Shown here in pieces: positions 30,907 to 39,878 of a DNA stretch of 47,906 nucleotides. This DNA is from Pseudovibrio flavus (GTDB taxonomy: Bacteria > Pseudomonadota > Alphaproteobacteria > Rhizobiales > Stappiaceae). The notes below the pieces were generated by a model. The model was given only the letters and a program-made list of their open reading frames with translations. It ran no database searches and was not told where the DNA came from. The translations under genes were made by a program, and so were the position numbers. The DNA lies in assembly GCF_009711345.1 (NCBI RefSeq), contig NZ_SMMA01000063.1:306765-354670 (forward strand), in the 5' to 3' direction. Numbering within the stretch: the stretch's first letter is position 1; every line of letters begins with the position of its first letter.

Positions 30907-31623
30907 ATGGCGGCAAAGTCACTTTCGGTCGGTATCATTGAAACTGGCAGACCGCCGGAAGAACTGGGTGGAGCCTTCGGCGATTATCCGCAAATGGTAC
31001 AGTCTTGGCTTGGAGAGATCCCTGCTTCGTACAAGGTGTACGCGGTGCTTGATGGCGTGTTGCCAACAAACCCGGCAGATGCAGATCTTTGGGTTATCAC
31101 GGGCTCCAAATTTGGTGTCTATGAAGACCACGAGTGGATCGCCCCTCTTGAAGTTTTCATCCGCGAGTGTGCAAGCGTTAAGCAGCCAATGGTTGGAATC
31201 TGCTTTGGTCACCAGCTTATTGCTCAGGCCATGGGCGGGCTGGTCAAAAAGTCAGATAAAGGCTGGGGCCTTGGCGTACATGACTATCCAAGTACAGAAG
31301 AATGGCCTGTGGAACTGGGTGCAAAGCCGGAGCAGATTTCCATTCAAGCCTATCATCAGGATCAGGTTCTAACGAAACCGGAAACGGCTGTTACAATCGC
31401 ATCCAGTGATTTTTGCGAGTTCGCGGCCCTTTGGTATCCAGACTTTGCGATAACTGTTCAAGGGCACCCTGAGTTCAGCAAACCTTTCACTAGCGCGCTT
31501 ATTGAAAGCCGTCGCGGTACGATCCTTAGTGATGCAATTGCAGACAGTGGTCAGGAATCTATGGCCAAAACCGTCAATCGTGAGCAGTTGGGCCTTGCGG
31601 TCAAAAGCTTCATGAAGGTGTGA
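30907..31623 (+). CDS. Class I glutamine amidotransferase-like protein
   Basis: A 238-residue GATase1 domain protein standing alone. The nucleophile elbow is GICFGHQLIAQAMGG (Cys99), and the His-Glu pair is GHPEF (His187, Glu189), so the full Cys-His-Glu triad is present. LWVITGSKFGVYEDHEWI is the usual oxyanion-side segment of GMP-synthase-like amidotransferases. It lacks any synthetase domain. Divergence from the PuuB-like oxidase suggests hydrolysis of a gamma-glutamyl compound, as PuuD does, although the motif is GICFGHQ rather than the PuuD type. AAAGGCTAGGAC precedes the ATG. Confidence 0.85.
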   Translation: MAAKSLSVGIIETGRPPEELGGAFGDYPQMVQSWLGEIPASYKVYAVLDGVLPTNPADADLWVITGSKFGVYEDHEWIAPLEVFIRECASVKQPMVGICFGHQLIAQAMGGLVKKSDKGWGLGVHDYPSTEEWPVELGAKPEQISIQAYHQDQVLTKPETAVTIASSDFCEFAALWYPDFAITVQGHPEFSKPFTSALIESRRGTILSDAIADSGQESMAKTVNREQLGLAVKSFMKV

Positions 31624-31632
31624 AGCTGATCT

Positions 31633-32778
31633 CTACAATGCTGTGAGGTGATTATCCCAGCTCGCGCCTGAACGGACGCCCGTCACTTCCAGATAGTTTT
31701 CATCTACGTGGACATAGCGAAGAGTTCCTGATCCGTCGGTTATCAGGAACTCGCGTTTTCCTAAAGCGGCAACGCCGCACCCGTCATCTATGCCTTGGGT
31801 GCCTATCAGTTCTTTAGTGGCAGTTTCCCAAAAAAGAACCTTATTGCCTCGCGGACATGTGGTGCTGATGACGGTGCCGTCCTTTGAGGTGCTCACGCTG
31901 CCCACATAGTTGTTGAGGCTGCTCGTCAGTTGCTCTGGTAGCTCAAGTAGCTCAGGCTCGTGATCAACCGAGAAGCAGGAGACTAGTGGCGGCAAATCCT
32001 GCTCCGGCCCTTCATATTGCCCGCCTACCCAAACTTTTCCCAGTGCATCAAGCGCCATATGGCGCAGTGAAACTTGATGAAGATGAGCAGGTAGCTGGTG
32101 CTGCGCGATCAAGGACCCACTACTTGGATCAATGAACGATATGTTTGGTGCCATGGACGCGATGTTAAGCTTTTGCCTTCTCCTGTCAGGATGGGTGAGA
32201 ATGCCGCCGTTTGCGACCACCAGACATTGGTGCATTTCAGACCAGAGAATTTCGTGCGGCCCGATGCCGTAGCTCGGAAACTCGCCAATACGGTGAACCG
32301 CCCGAGCATCGCTCATATCATAGACGCCTATTACCCCGCGTTTTGCAGACCAATCGTTTTCGGGAGCAAATAGGAGGCGGCCATCAGGCGAAAATACGCC
32401 GTGCCCATAAAAGTGTCGGTTGGTGGGAGACTTAAACGCAATTGGTTCCGTTCGCGAACGCCCGTTTATAAGTACAGCGAAGTTATCTGGCCTGCGTGCA
32501 AAGGCTACAAGCTTTCCAGTTTGTTGGTGCCAAGCGCAGCAGTGCCCTCGGTCAGGCAATGCATGTTCAAATACTGCTGTCCCATCTTCCATGAGAATGG
32601 AAAAGGCATAGGTTCCATCTGGTTTTCGTAGAGCGCTAGCAAAAAGAGGCTCACCCTCTCCAGCTTGCCATTGAGATGAGGCCATAGTTGGTAGAGTGGA
32701 ACCGGCTAGTATTGCAATGGAGCCAAGCCCGCGCAGAAACTCTCTGCGGGAAAGGTGTGGCCCCTGATTAGTCCCCAT
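31633..32778 (-). CDS. DUF1513 family protein, Tat-exported beta-propeller
   Basis: About 381 residues from the ATG at 32776-32778; TTG at 32781 is also possible and a GGAGG lies 11-14 nt upstream of the two. The N-terminus has a twin-arginine signal (SRREFLRGLGSIAILAGS), so it is exported folded. The rest has repeated strands of a beta-propeller (DGRLLFAPEN, IGEFPSYGIGPHEILW, VGSVSTSKDGTVISTTCPRGNKVLFW). DUF1513 proteins consistently follow imelysin and DUF1111 genes in iron-related operons; their function is unknown. It overlaps the end of the preceding imelysin gene by 11 nt. Confidence 0.88.
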   Translation of the reverse strand: MGTNQGPHLSRREFLRGLGSIAILAGSTLPTMASSQWQAGEGEPLFASALRKPDGTYAFSILMEDGTAVFEHALPDRGHCCAWHQQTGKLVAFARRPDNFAVLINGRSRTEPIAFKSPTNRHFYGHGVFSPDGRLLFAPENDWSAKRGVIGVYDMSDARAVHRIGEFPSYGIGPHEILWSEMHQCLVVANGGILTHPDRRRQKLNIASMAPNISFIDPSSGSLIAQHQLPAHLHQVSLRHMALDALGKVWVGGQYEGPEQDLPPLVSCFSVDHEPELLELPEQLTSSLNNYVGSVSTSKDGTVISTTCPRGNKVLFWETATKELIGTQGIDDGCGVAALGKREFLITDGSGTLRYVHVDENYLEVTGVRSGASWDNHLTAL

Positions 32779-33844
32779 CAAGTGCGTTGAAACCTCCCGT
32801 TATCCCAAGGTAGCCTGCTGTATCATCAGCCATTGTTGTCTTCAGGCTATCGATGAGAACGACGAAGAACTTTAGTTTCTCCCGACCCTCTTGTGACTTG
32901 GTTGAAGCGTTGAATGAAACTGGAAGGTCGTCCAATAGCTTTCGGGCGTTTCCAAATTCAAAGCTGAGACTTTCGCCAGCCCACTTGCCGTTCTCAGGCA
33001 GTTCCTTAAAGAAGTTGGAGGCTATAAGCGCATCTTCGATACCAGAAAGGTGGCTGGTAAGGTATGTAACCGCATTTCCGCTGCGCGAAAAAGGTGCCCT
33101 GTGAGGCTTGGCCTTTTTGGCAGTTGGGCCGATGACGGGCAGCATGATCTGATCTTTCACCAACACCAAACCAGTCACAAGCGAATTGTAAAGTAGCTCT
33201 GCTGCTTCTTGATCTGTCTTGATAGCGCTATGAGATGGATCGGGATTGATGAACGTCGCAGTGAAGCCGTTAGGATCTTGCCAGCCATCCTCAATGGTGG
33301 CCGCTGTTTTAACGAGATTGCCCGTTAGCGCGACTGCATAAGCGCACTTAAAGCCCCGCTCGGCGCTATTATCCCCAAGTGTCAGATTGGCTTCCTTGTC
33401 GTAGGCAAATCGTTCCAGCGCAGTAAGGCCCTGTAATGCTACACTTTTTCGCTTCAAGTCGGCTGCGGTTGTTACGCTTTTATCCTGCTTTGCAAGTATC
33501 TTGTTTAGCTGGCGAGGTATTACGTTGCGCCGGTCTGGCACAAAGGCGAGCCGCTGAAGGGCGTTGTCTTCTAGATAGGGTCCAAAGCGGACAAAATCGA
33601 TGCGTGCATATTGCGCTACAGCTTCTGAAAACGCGCTGTTAAAAGCAGCAGTGGTTTCATCATTGGGCGTGGTGCAGAGGCCAGCGCTCGTTTCACGAAG
33701 GCGTTCTAGCGCTTTTACGAGTTTGGCAGTTTCCGGCAGAACGTAGTTCTGAACAAATGCCGGAGCATGAACTGAAAAGTCTGCCCTAACTGGAACTGTG
33801 AGAGCCGCAAGAGACGCTACTATTATTGCGAGTTTTTTGAGCAT
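32768..33844 (-). CDS. Imelysin-family periplasmic protein, second copy (M75-like)
   Basis: A 358-residue protein with signal peptide LAIIVASLAALTVPVRA and the four-helix repeats of the imelysin (peptidase M75/IrpA) fold. The GxHxxE motif of the family is altered: GLTALE (139-144) has Thr141 in place of His, while Glu144 is kept. The second half contains SHLSGIEDALIASNFFKEL and FFVVLIDSLKTTMADDTAGYLGITGGFNALDGD, typical of this branch. Its start codon abuts the stop of the DUF1111 gene (TAG then ATG). It probably works with the diheme protein and the other imelysin in iron acquisition. Confidence 0.88.
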   Translation of the reverse strand: MLKKLAIIVASLAALTVPVRADFSVHAPAFVQNYVLPETAKLVKALERLRETSAGLCTTPNDETTAAFNSAFSEAVAQYARIDFVRFGPYLEDNALQRLAFVPDRRNVIPRQLNKILAKQDKSVTTAADLKRKSVALQGLTALERFAYDKEANLTLGDNSAERGFKCAYAVALTGNLVKTAATIEDGWQDPNGFTATFINPDPSHSAIKTDQEAAELLYNSLVTGLVLVKDQIMLPVIGPTAKKAKPHRAPFSRSGNAVTYLTSHLSGIEDALIASNFFKELPENGKWAGESLSFEFGNARKLLDDLPVSFNASTKSQEGREKLKFFVVLIDSLKTTMADDTAGYLGITGGFNALDGD

Positions 33845-35392
33845 CTAAAGGGACTCCAGAAACTTAAGGAGTGCTTCTCGCTCTTGCTTACTTGCATTTA
33901 CAATGCGCTGTTTGGCAGCCTCTGCCTCACCACCATGCCAGAGAACGGCCTCAAGTAAATTGCGCGCTCTGCCATCGTGCAGGAAGAATGTGTGTTTGTT
34001 GACTGTCTCGGTTAGGCCGATGCCCCAAAGAGGCGGCGTCTTCCATTCTTGCCCACTGGCAGATCCAACCGGACGGCCGTCGGCAAGCCCTTCACCCATG
34101 TCATGCAAAAGCAGATCAGTGTAAGGCCAAATCAACTGGAACTTATGTGCCTTGGTCTCTGCGCTTCTGCTAGTTACATATTTCGGCGTGTGGCACGAAG
34201 TGCAGCCAGCCTCATAAAATACCTTTTTACCGGCCAGAACTTGCGGATCGTCAGCATTTCGCCTTGCTGGAACGGCCAAGTTTTCTGAATAGAACGTAAT
34301 GAGGTCTAGAACCGGATCAGGTGCTTCTGTTGGGCCTAGCCGCTCTTGCTCGCCATGCGGAAGCGCACGGCAATCGGTTTGAGCTTCTGTGCAATCGCCG
34401 TATGGATTTGGCTTATCTGGGTTGGAGATGCCAATGTCGCCAAGAAGAGCACCTGCACTTTGGGCCCGAACTGTTGGGTTTCCGCCCTTCCAGCCGTATC
34501 GGCCGATTGCTTTTTCACCAGTTGCTGGATTGTTTACCCAGCTAACACGGCCAGATATGCCATCTGCATTCTGGTCATCAGGGTCAGCCTTGGCCAGAAT
34601 ATCGCCTTGATGGATTGCTTCCAGCAGCCCGAGGCCGATCATCGGGGGCGCAACACGAGGAGAGACCAATGCTCTATCACCGAGAGGGCCGTAGGCAAGA
34701 TTTTCTACCGAATAGAGAGGCTTGCGAAGCATGACGACTTCGCCATCTGCAAGCTCTACCGGAAACTCGGTGTAAGTGATTTTGGGCTCACCCTCACCAG
34801 CTAAACCGGGAACAGCGAATGACTGAAGCTGACCGCCGTAGACGGGGTGCGGGATGGAGGCAAGTTTACCACTTTCAATGGCGCTCTTTTCTGCATCTGT
34901 TTCAGGCAGAACAGACAATCGTAAGAAAAGAGATACTGCTCGTTCACCAGGTGCAGGTGGTCTGCCTCTACCATCCTTGAGGTGGCAGCCTTGGCAAGAT
35001 CTGGCGTTATAAAGTGGGCCTAAGCCGTCTGAGGCTTGTGTGGAGGATGGCGACGAAACCCAGAGCTTTTTAAAGAGGCCGTTGCCGACCTTGAACTGCT
35101 TTTCTTCTTCAAACGTGATGTTTTGGGTAGGGTGCGAAAAGGCATCTCGATTGATACGTTTGCGTGATGTACCCGCGCCCCCCTGCATAACCTCAAAAGG
35201 TTCCGCATCATCAAAAGTGCCTGCTGGTTGACTGACCTTTGATACACGCGCTTTATCTTTTGCCGAAAGGTCATCGCGGTGTTGCATAGGCAATTGACCG
35301 TTTGCCGCAACAAAGGAGCCGGAAAGCAAAAATGCGCCCGCCAATGCGAACGCTGCAAAACGCTTAAGCCCGAAGAACCCGTATCCACCCAT
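33845..35392 (-). CDS. DUF1111 diheme cytochrome c-like oxidoreductase
   Basis: A 515-residue exported protein (signal peptide FAAFALAGAFLLSGSFVAANG). Two c-type heme motifs are present: CQGCH (133-137) and CTSCH (about 398-402). Family-typical segments include DGLGPLYNARSCQGCHLKDGRGRPP, RYGWKGGNPTVRAQSAGALLGDIGISNP, and LWGIGLTETVNKHTFFLHDGRARNLLEAVLWHGGEAE near the C-terminus, the region related to di-heme (MauG/CcpA-like) peroxidases. It sits between two imelysin genes, the usual arrangement, suggesting redox chemistry on periplasmic iron. Confidence 0.9.
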   Translation of the reverse strand: MGGYGFFGLKRFAAFALAGAFLLSGSFVAANGQLPMQHRDDLSAKDKARVSKVSQPAGTFDDAEPFEVMQGGAGTSRKRINRDAFSHPTQNITFEEEKQFKVGNGLFKKLWVSSPSSTQASDGLGPLYNARSCQGCHLKDGRGRPPAPGERAVSLFLRLSVLPETDAEKSAIESGKLASIPHPVYGGQLQSFAVPGLAGEGEPKITYTEFPVELADGEVVMLRKPLYSVENLAYGPLGDRALVSPRVAPPMIGLGLLEAIHQGDILAKADPDDQNADGISGRVSWVNNPATGEKAIGRYGWKGGNPTVRAQSAGALLGDIGISNPDKPNPYGDCTEAQTDCRALPHGEQERLGPTEAPDPVLDLITFYSENLAVPARRNADDPQVLAGKKVFYEAGCTSCHTPKYVTSRSAETKAHKFQLIWPYTDLLLHDMGEGLADGRPVGSASGQEWKTPPLWGIGLTETVNKHTFFLHDGRARNLLEAVLWHGGEAEAAKQRIVNASKQEREALLKFLESL

Positions 35393-35420
35393 TGTTCTTG
35401 CCTTAATTTTGAGGGTAAGA

Positions 35421-35438
35421 CGCGGCAGTGGTGCCGCG
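35421..35438. promoter_or_regulatory. Intercistronic hairpin after the first imelysin gene
   Basis: CGCGGCA (35421-35427) and TGCCGCG (35432-35438) form a 7-bp stem with a 4-nt loop, 17 nt after the imelysin stop on the minus strand. There is no T-run; it probably modulates mRNA stability between first and second genes. Confidence 0.45.
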
Positions 35439-35454
35439 CCTAAATTGCTTCAAC

Positions 35455-36723
35455 TTATTGGAAAACTGCTGTTGGATTATCGAGGGAGTCCGACCCCTCG
35501 AACGCGATTTCCTCAAGTTCGAGAACTTTAACCGCACGCTGGATGGAGGAAGTCTGCTCAACAAGCGCATCAATTGCAGCCTGCACCACAGCGTTACCTT
35601 CTTCGTTGTTCTCACCAATCATCTGATCGTAAGCTTCAACGGTCTCAGCGCGGGTCTTCATCACTTCAAACGCTGCCAGCGTTTTGTTGAGGCCTTCTTC
35701 CAACTCCGCTGCAACCGCAGGGTCTTTCGCTGCAATAAGGTCTTTCAAGGAAGCACCTTCAAGCTTGGAACCGTCGATGCGTGTGTAATCACCGAAGAAG
35801 ACGTTACGAATTCCGACAACGTCGTTGTAATGCGACATGTGCGTGTTGTCAGAGAAGCAGTCATGTTCTTCTTCCGGATCATGAAGCATGAGACCAAGCT
35901 GCATGCGCTCACCTGCCAACTCTCCGTAGCTGAGGGAGCCCATGCCAGTGAGAATTGTAGCAATACCGCCCGCTTCACCTTTTGCTGTAAGCTCTTTGCG
36001 TGCTTCGCCGCCATCGCGCCAAGCTGCCAGCATTTCTTCAAGGTCAGAGATAAGGAGCTCAGTTGCTGCCTTGAGGTATTCTACACGGCGCTCACAGCTA
36101 CCACCGGTGCAGTTCGCTGCATCAAAATCTGTCGCAGGGCGGGAACCTGCACCCGCGCCTGTTCCGTTAAGGTCTTGCCCCCAAAGCAGGAACTCAATGG
36201 CGTGGTAACCGGTAGCAACGTTTGCTTCTACCTCCCCTGCTTCCTGTAGCTGATCTGATAGAAAATCAGCTGTAATGTTGGTAGCGTCTACAGTTTCGCC
36301 CGCTACGTTGAGCTTGGCGTTTGCAATAACGTTCGCAGCATAGAACGGGTTTTCTTCGTTTTCGGTGCCGTATGACGCATCGGTGTAATCGATAAGACCT
36401 TCATCGAGGGGCCAAGCGTTCACTTTGCCTTCCCACTCATCAACGATAGCGTTGCCAAAGCGGTACACTTCACTCTGCTGATATGGGTTGCGTGCTTCTA
36501 CCCAAGCGGCTCTAGCTGCTGCGAGGTTCTCTTCAGTTGGATTTGCAACCAGAGTATTGATAGCTTCTTGAAGATCTTTCGCGCTGGCAAGAGAGTCTTC
36601 GAAAATCGCTTCAGCGATATCGCCGTAGTTATCTAGAACTGCGGTTGGCGCTGCGAAGGAAGCGGATGCAAAGCCCGCAACGAGGCAGGAAGTACCTAGA
36701 AGCAGGGAAAGAGAGCGAGCCAT
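35455..36723 (-). CDS. Imelysin-family iron-regulated protein (IrpA-like)
   Basis: About 422 residues from the ATG at 36721-36723 (GGAG at 8 nt); an in-frame ATG at 36747 adds eight residues without a better site. A signal peptide ends ASFAAPTAV. The canonical GxHxxE motif is intact (GYHAIE, 172-177), followed by FLLWGQDLNGTGAGAGSRPATDF, and the second half carries GERMQLGLMLHDPEEEHDCFSDNTHMSHYND, the usual conserved region. It is the first gene of the iron operon, 157 nt downstream of an Irr-box-like palindrome. The family is linked to periplasmic iron uptake. Confidence 0.92.
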   Translation of the reverse strand: MARSLSLLLGTSCLVAGFASASFAAPTAVLDNYGDIAEAIFEDSLASAKDLQEAINTLVANPTEENLAAARAAWVEARNPYQQSEVYRFGNAIVDEWEGKVNAWPLDEGLIDYTDASYGTENEENPFYAANVIANAKLNVAGETVDATNITADFLSDQLQEAGEVEANVATGYHAIEFLLWGQDLNGTGAGAGSRPATDFDAANCTGGSCERRVEYLKAATELLISDLEEMLAAWRDGGEARKELTAKGEAGGIATILTGMGSLSYGELAGERMQLGLMLHDPEEEHDCFSDNTHMSHYNDVVGIRNVFFGDYTRIDGSKLEGASLKDLIAAKDPAVAAELEEGLNKTLAAFEVMKTRAETVEAYDQMIGENNEEGNAVVQAAIDALVEQTSSIQRAVKVLELEEIAFEGSDSLDNPTAVFQ

Positions 36724-36861
36724 AGAATTAGTCTCCGAAGGGTACATAAAGAGGGAGGCGCAGCTCTCTATTTCTCCCTCGCCGGCTATCAGGAAGAATG
36801 ATGAACTGCGTCTATATACCTACGGTAAAAACTATATCGGCATGTGACTCGTCAACTAAAC

Positions 36862-36894
36862 TTTAGAAAAAACAATATGTTAGAATATTTCTAA
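36862..36894. promoter_or_regulatory. Irr/ICE-like iron control element
   Basis: TTAGAA-TAT-TTCTAA (36880-36894) is a perfect interrupted palindrome matching the TTTAGAA/TTCTAAA pattern of alphaproteobacterial ICE (Irr) boxes, and a further TTTAGAA copy lies at 36862-36868. It is upstream of the imelysin operon, on its promoter side. Irr acts mostly as a repressor under iron-replete, heme-poor conditions or an activator, depending on position. Confidence 0.6.
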
Positions 36895-37013
36895 ACTGTC
36901 CTTTTCTCATAAGTTCATGAAATATATGATTTTTAAGTTCACCTTTTAATGGGCAGGTTGTGGATTATCTGAATTGTGAATTCAGGTTTATATTTGCGGG
37001 AGAACACGCGGTA

Positions 37014-38525
37014 CTAGCTTGCTTCCACTTCTTCCATTGCGACGTCATAACCCCATAGCTTTCGCAGATGCGAAAGTACCTTGTCTCTTTCAACATTGTT
37101 CAATGCTATTCCATCGCGCTTGAGGTGCTGCAGCTTGAGGCAACGATCTCCGAGAAGGTCCACATCGACGACCTGAATATCCGGATCCATTATCGCGATA
37201 TCATATGTACGAGCGAGTTTTTCACGGATATTGATGTACCCCTGCTCGTTATGGATATCTGATACTTGAACGTGAGCCGCGCGCGCTTCATCGCTCAAGG
37301 TGAACATCCGGAATTTTCTGATCACATGAGGGCTTAGGAACTGAGTGATGAACGACTCGTCGCGGTAGTTTGCCCACGCGTCTTTGATGGTGTTCTTCCA
37401 ATCGCGATTGCCCGCAAATTCAGGAAACCAAGCGTAGTCTTCTTCTGTTGGCTCCAGACAAATACGCTTGATGTCTTCCATCATAGCAAAGCCAAGGGCG
37501 TAAGGGTTAAAGCCGCCATAGTGAGCTTCGTCAAAGTCCGGCTGGGTAATTACGTTGGAGTGGTTATGCAAAATCTCCAGCATGGTCCCATCGGTTAGCT
37601 GTCCTTTTTCATGCATCCGATTGGTGATGTAGTAATGGACAAAACACGCGCAGCCTTCGTTCATCACCTTGGTTTGGCGCTGCGGATAAAAATACTGTGC
37701 GATATTGCGCACGATGCGTAGCACTTCCCTCTGCCACGTATGGAGAATGGGACTGTATTGCTCAAGGAAGTAAAGCAGGTTCTCTTCTGGTAAGTGTAGG
37801 GTATGCTTTCTCTTTTCAGCCTCGCGCTGCGCATCGTTCGGTTCTGCTTTCGCCAAACTCGTAAGGCCATCCCACAGATAATGTACCATCCGCTCCTCGT
37901 AGGCGATCCGCTCTTTACGACGTTCTTCTTCCGCCTTGAGTGAGAGCTTTTGAGGTCTGCGGTAGCGGAAGACGCCATGGGACATTAACGCGTGAGCGGC
38001 ATCGAGTACGCTCTCTACCTCAGCTACCCCGTAGCGTTCCTCACACTGAGTGATGTAGCTTTTTGCAAAATTTAGGTAGTCGAGAATACCTTCGGCATCG
38101 GTCCACTGTAGGAACTGCTGATTGTTTTTGAAGAAGTGATTATGACCGAACGCAGCATGAGCCATGACCAGCGTTTGCTGTGCCATGGTGTTCTCTTCCA
38201 TGTTGTAGCTAATGCACGGGCTGGAGTTGATGACGATCTCGTATGCGAGGCCCCTGAGACCTTTCCGATATTGAATTTCGTTGGCGACAAAGTGCTTGCC
38301 GTAAGACCAGTGGGCGTACATGAGAGGCATGCCAACAGAGGAATAGGCATCCAACATCTGCTCTGCCGAGATAATCTCAATCTGATTTGGGTAGACACTT
38401 AGCTCAAGCTCGTTCAGTGCAATGTCTTCAATGGCATCATAGGTGCGGCGCAGTGTATCGAAGTTCCAGTCAGCATCCTCAAAAAGCGGCTTACTGACCT
38501 TCTTGGAAGCTTTGGGTTTCGTCAT
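37014..38525 (-). CDS. spoVR: SpoVR family protein (YcgB-like)
   Basis: A 503-residue cytosolic protein of the SpoVR/YcgB family, of usual length. Typical segments: MPLMYAHWSYGKHF, INSSPCISYNMEENTMAQQTLVMAHAAFGHNHFFKNN, MNEGCACFVHYYITNRMHEKGQ and GGFNPYALGFAMMEDIKRI. Despite the name this is a non-sporulating context; in enterics it is co-regulated with yeaGH in starvation and stationary phase. Its start overlaps the yeaH stop by 4 nt (ATGA). The molecular function is not known. Confidence 0.95.
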   Translation of the reverse strand: MTKPKASKKVSKPLFEDADWNFDTLRRTYDAIEDIALNELELSVYPNQIEIISAEQMLDAYSSVGMPLMYAHWSYGKHFVANEIQYRKGLRGLAYEIVINSSPCISYNMEENTMAQQTLVMAHAAFGHNHFFKNNQQFLQWTDAEGILDYLNFAKSYITQCEERYGVAEVESVLDAAHALMSHGVFRYRRPQKLSLKAEEERRKERIAYEERMVHYLWDGLTSLAKAEPNDAQREAEKRKHTLHLPEENLLYFLEQYSPILHTWQREVLRIVRNIAQYFYPQRQTKVMNEGCACFVHYYITNRMHEKGQLTDGTMLEILHNHSNVITQPDFDEAHYGGFNPYALGFAMMEDIKRICLEPTEEDYAWFPEFAGNRDWKNTIKDAWANYRDESFITQFLSPHVIRKFRMFTLSDEARAAHVQVSDIHNEQGYINIREKLARTYDIAIMDPDIQVVDVDLLGDRCLKLQHLKRDGIALNNVERDKVLSHLRKLWGYDVAMEEVEAS

Positions 38526-39841
38526 TGCTGAGCCCCCGCCTGTTTTTTCGCAAACAACTGCCTAAAGACAGGATAGATGTCAGAGGGTGTTGAAATTCGC
38601 TTCATGGCAAAGTTCTGCCAGTCCGCTTTCACCGTTCTGTATCCTCTCCAAAGCTCCATGCCGTTTTCTTCGGCTTCCATAAGCTTGGCTTCGGCTTCCT
38701 CCAGAATTTCGATGTACGCATAGTACTGGCAGACCGGCATAATTTCGTTCTTCAGGAGCTCGACGCACACATCGGTGTCTCCGGCGAAGTTCTCACCATC
38801 AGATGCTTGAGCGGCATAGATGTTCCACTCATACGGCGGATAGCGTTCATCTATGATGTGCTTCATCTCCTTTAATGCTGTGCTAACTACGGTCCCGCCT
38901 GTTTCCCGCGAATAGAAAAATGCCTCTTCGTCAACTTCTTGCGCGTTGTGGGTATGTCGCACAAAGACCAAGTCGATTTTTTTGTATCGGCGTTTCAGGA
39001 ATAGATGCAGCAGAATGAAAAACCGCTTTGCCAAATCCTTCTCGCGCTCACCCATGGAAGCAGATGTATCCATAAGGCAAAACATAACGGCGTTGGCATT
39101 AGGTTCCGGCGCGTGTTCGAAATAGTTGTAGCGCACATCAAGCGGATCAATAAACGCAATGACCCGCTGCCGACGCAGAAGCTCTTCCAGTTCAGCGTGG
39201 AGTCGCGCCAACTCTTGTTGCTGCTTTTTGGTCTTCCTGGAAACCTTCTCCAACTTGAAGACTTCTGCCTGAAGCTCCTTGATCTGCTTGTTGTCCGGCC
39301 GTTTCAGTGCCAATCGACGACCAAGCGAATTGCGCATGGTGCGGAGAACGTTGATGTTATTGGGCGAGCCAGAGACAGAATATCCCGCGCGGCGTGGCCT
39401 GTAGGTTTGTACCTCTTTGATAGAGTGTTTGATTAGGTCAGGCAGTTCCAAGTCTTCAAAGAACAGATCAATGAACTCATCACGCGATAGAGCGAAGACG
39501 AACTCATCCTCGCCCTCCCCGCTGTTTGAGCCCTCCTTGCCGCTACCAGCACCTGCTCCGCCGCCGGGTTTCAGGATTTTATCGCCAACAATGTACTGCT
39601 TGTTGCCGCTCAGAACGTGTTCCCGCTTTCCCGTTTTTGGGTCGCGACGAAACACTGGCTCTTCAATGCCCTTGGTTGGCACAGATACTTTTTCACCACG
39701 TTCGACATCAGTCAAACCGCGTTCACGAACGCTATCGTCCACCGCGCGTTTGATATGCGAGCGCACTCTTTTGAGGAACCGACGACGGTTCCCCAAACTC
39801 TTGTCTTTTGGGTTGAGGCGGCGATCAATGAAGTTGGCCAT
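38522..39841 (-). CDS. yeaH: YeaH/DUF444 protein with von Willebrand A domain
   Basis: 439 residues. The N-terminal half is basic with a low-complexity GGGAGAGSGKEGSNSGEGEDE linker (about 93-113) and a coiled-coil-like stretch (about 185-225). The C-terminal VWA domain has the MIDAS motif DTSAS (258-262), preceded by NANAVMFCLM. It probably cooperates with the PrkA kinase as an adaptor. AAGGA precedes the ATG; 37 nt separate it from prkA. Confidence 0.94.
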   Translation of the reverse strand: MANFIDRRLNPKDKSLGNRRRFLKRVRSHIKRAVDDSVRERGLTDVERGEKVSVPTKGIEEPVFRRDPKTGKREHVLSGNKQYIVGDKILKPGGGAGAGSGKEGSNSGEGEDEFVFALSRDEFIDLFFEDLELPDLIKHSIKEVQTYRPRRAGYSVSGSPNNINVLRTMRNSLGRRLALKRPDNKQIKELQAEVFKLEKVSRKTKKQQQELARLHAELEELLRRQRVIAFIDPLDVRYNYFEHAPEPNANAVMFCLMDTSASMGEREKDLAKRFFILLHLFLKRRYKKIDLVFVRHTHNAQEVDEEAFFYSRETGGTVVSTALKEMKHIIDERYPPYEWNIYAAQASDGENFAGDTDVCVELLKNEIMPVCQYYAYIEILEEAEAKLMEAEENGMELWRGYRTVKADWQNFAMKRISTPSDIYPVFRQLFAKKQAGAQQ

Positions 39842-39878
39842 AGATTCCGGTCCTTTTTCGGCTTTCGGAATAAGAGTG

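Noticed and set aside
30794-31372. 192-codon plus-strand frame overlapping the amidotransferase
   Set aside because: It overlaps the amidotransferase gene in another frame; the latter has the full catalytic triad.
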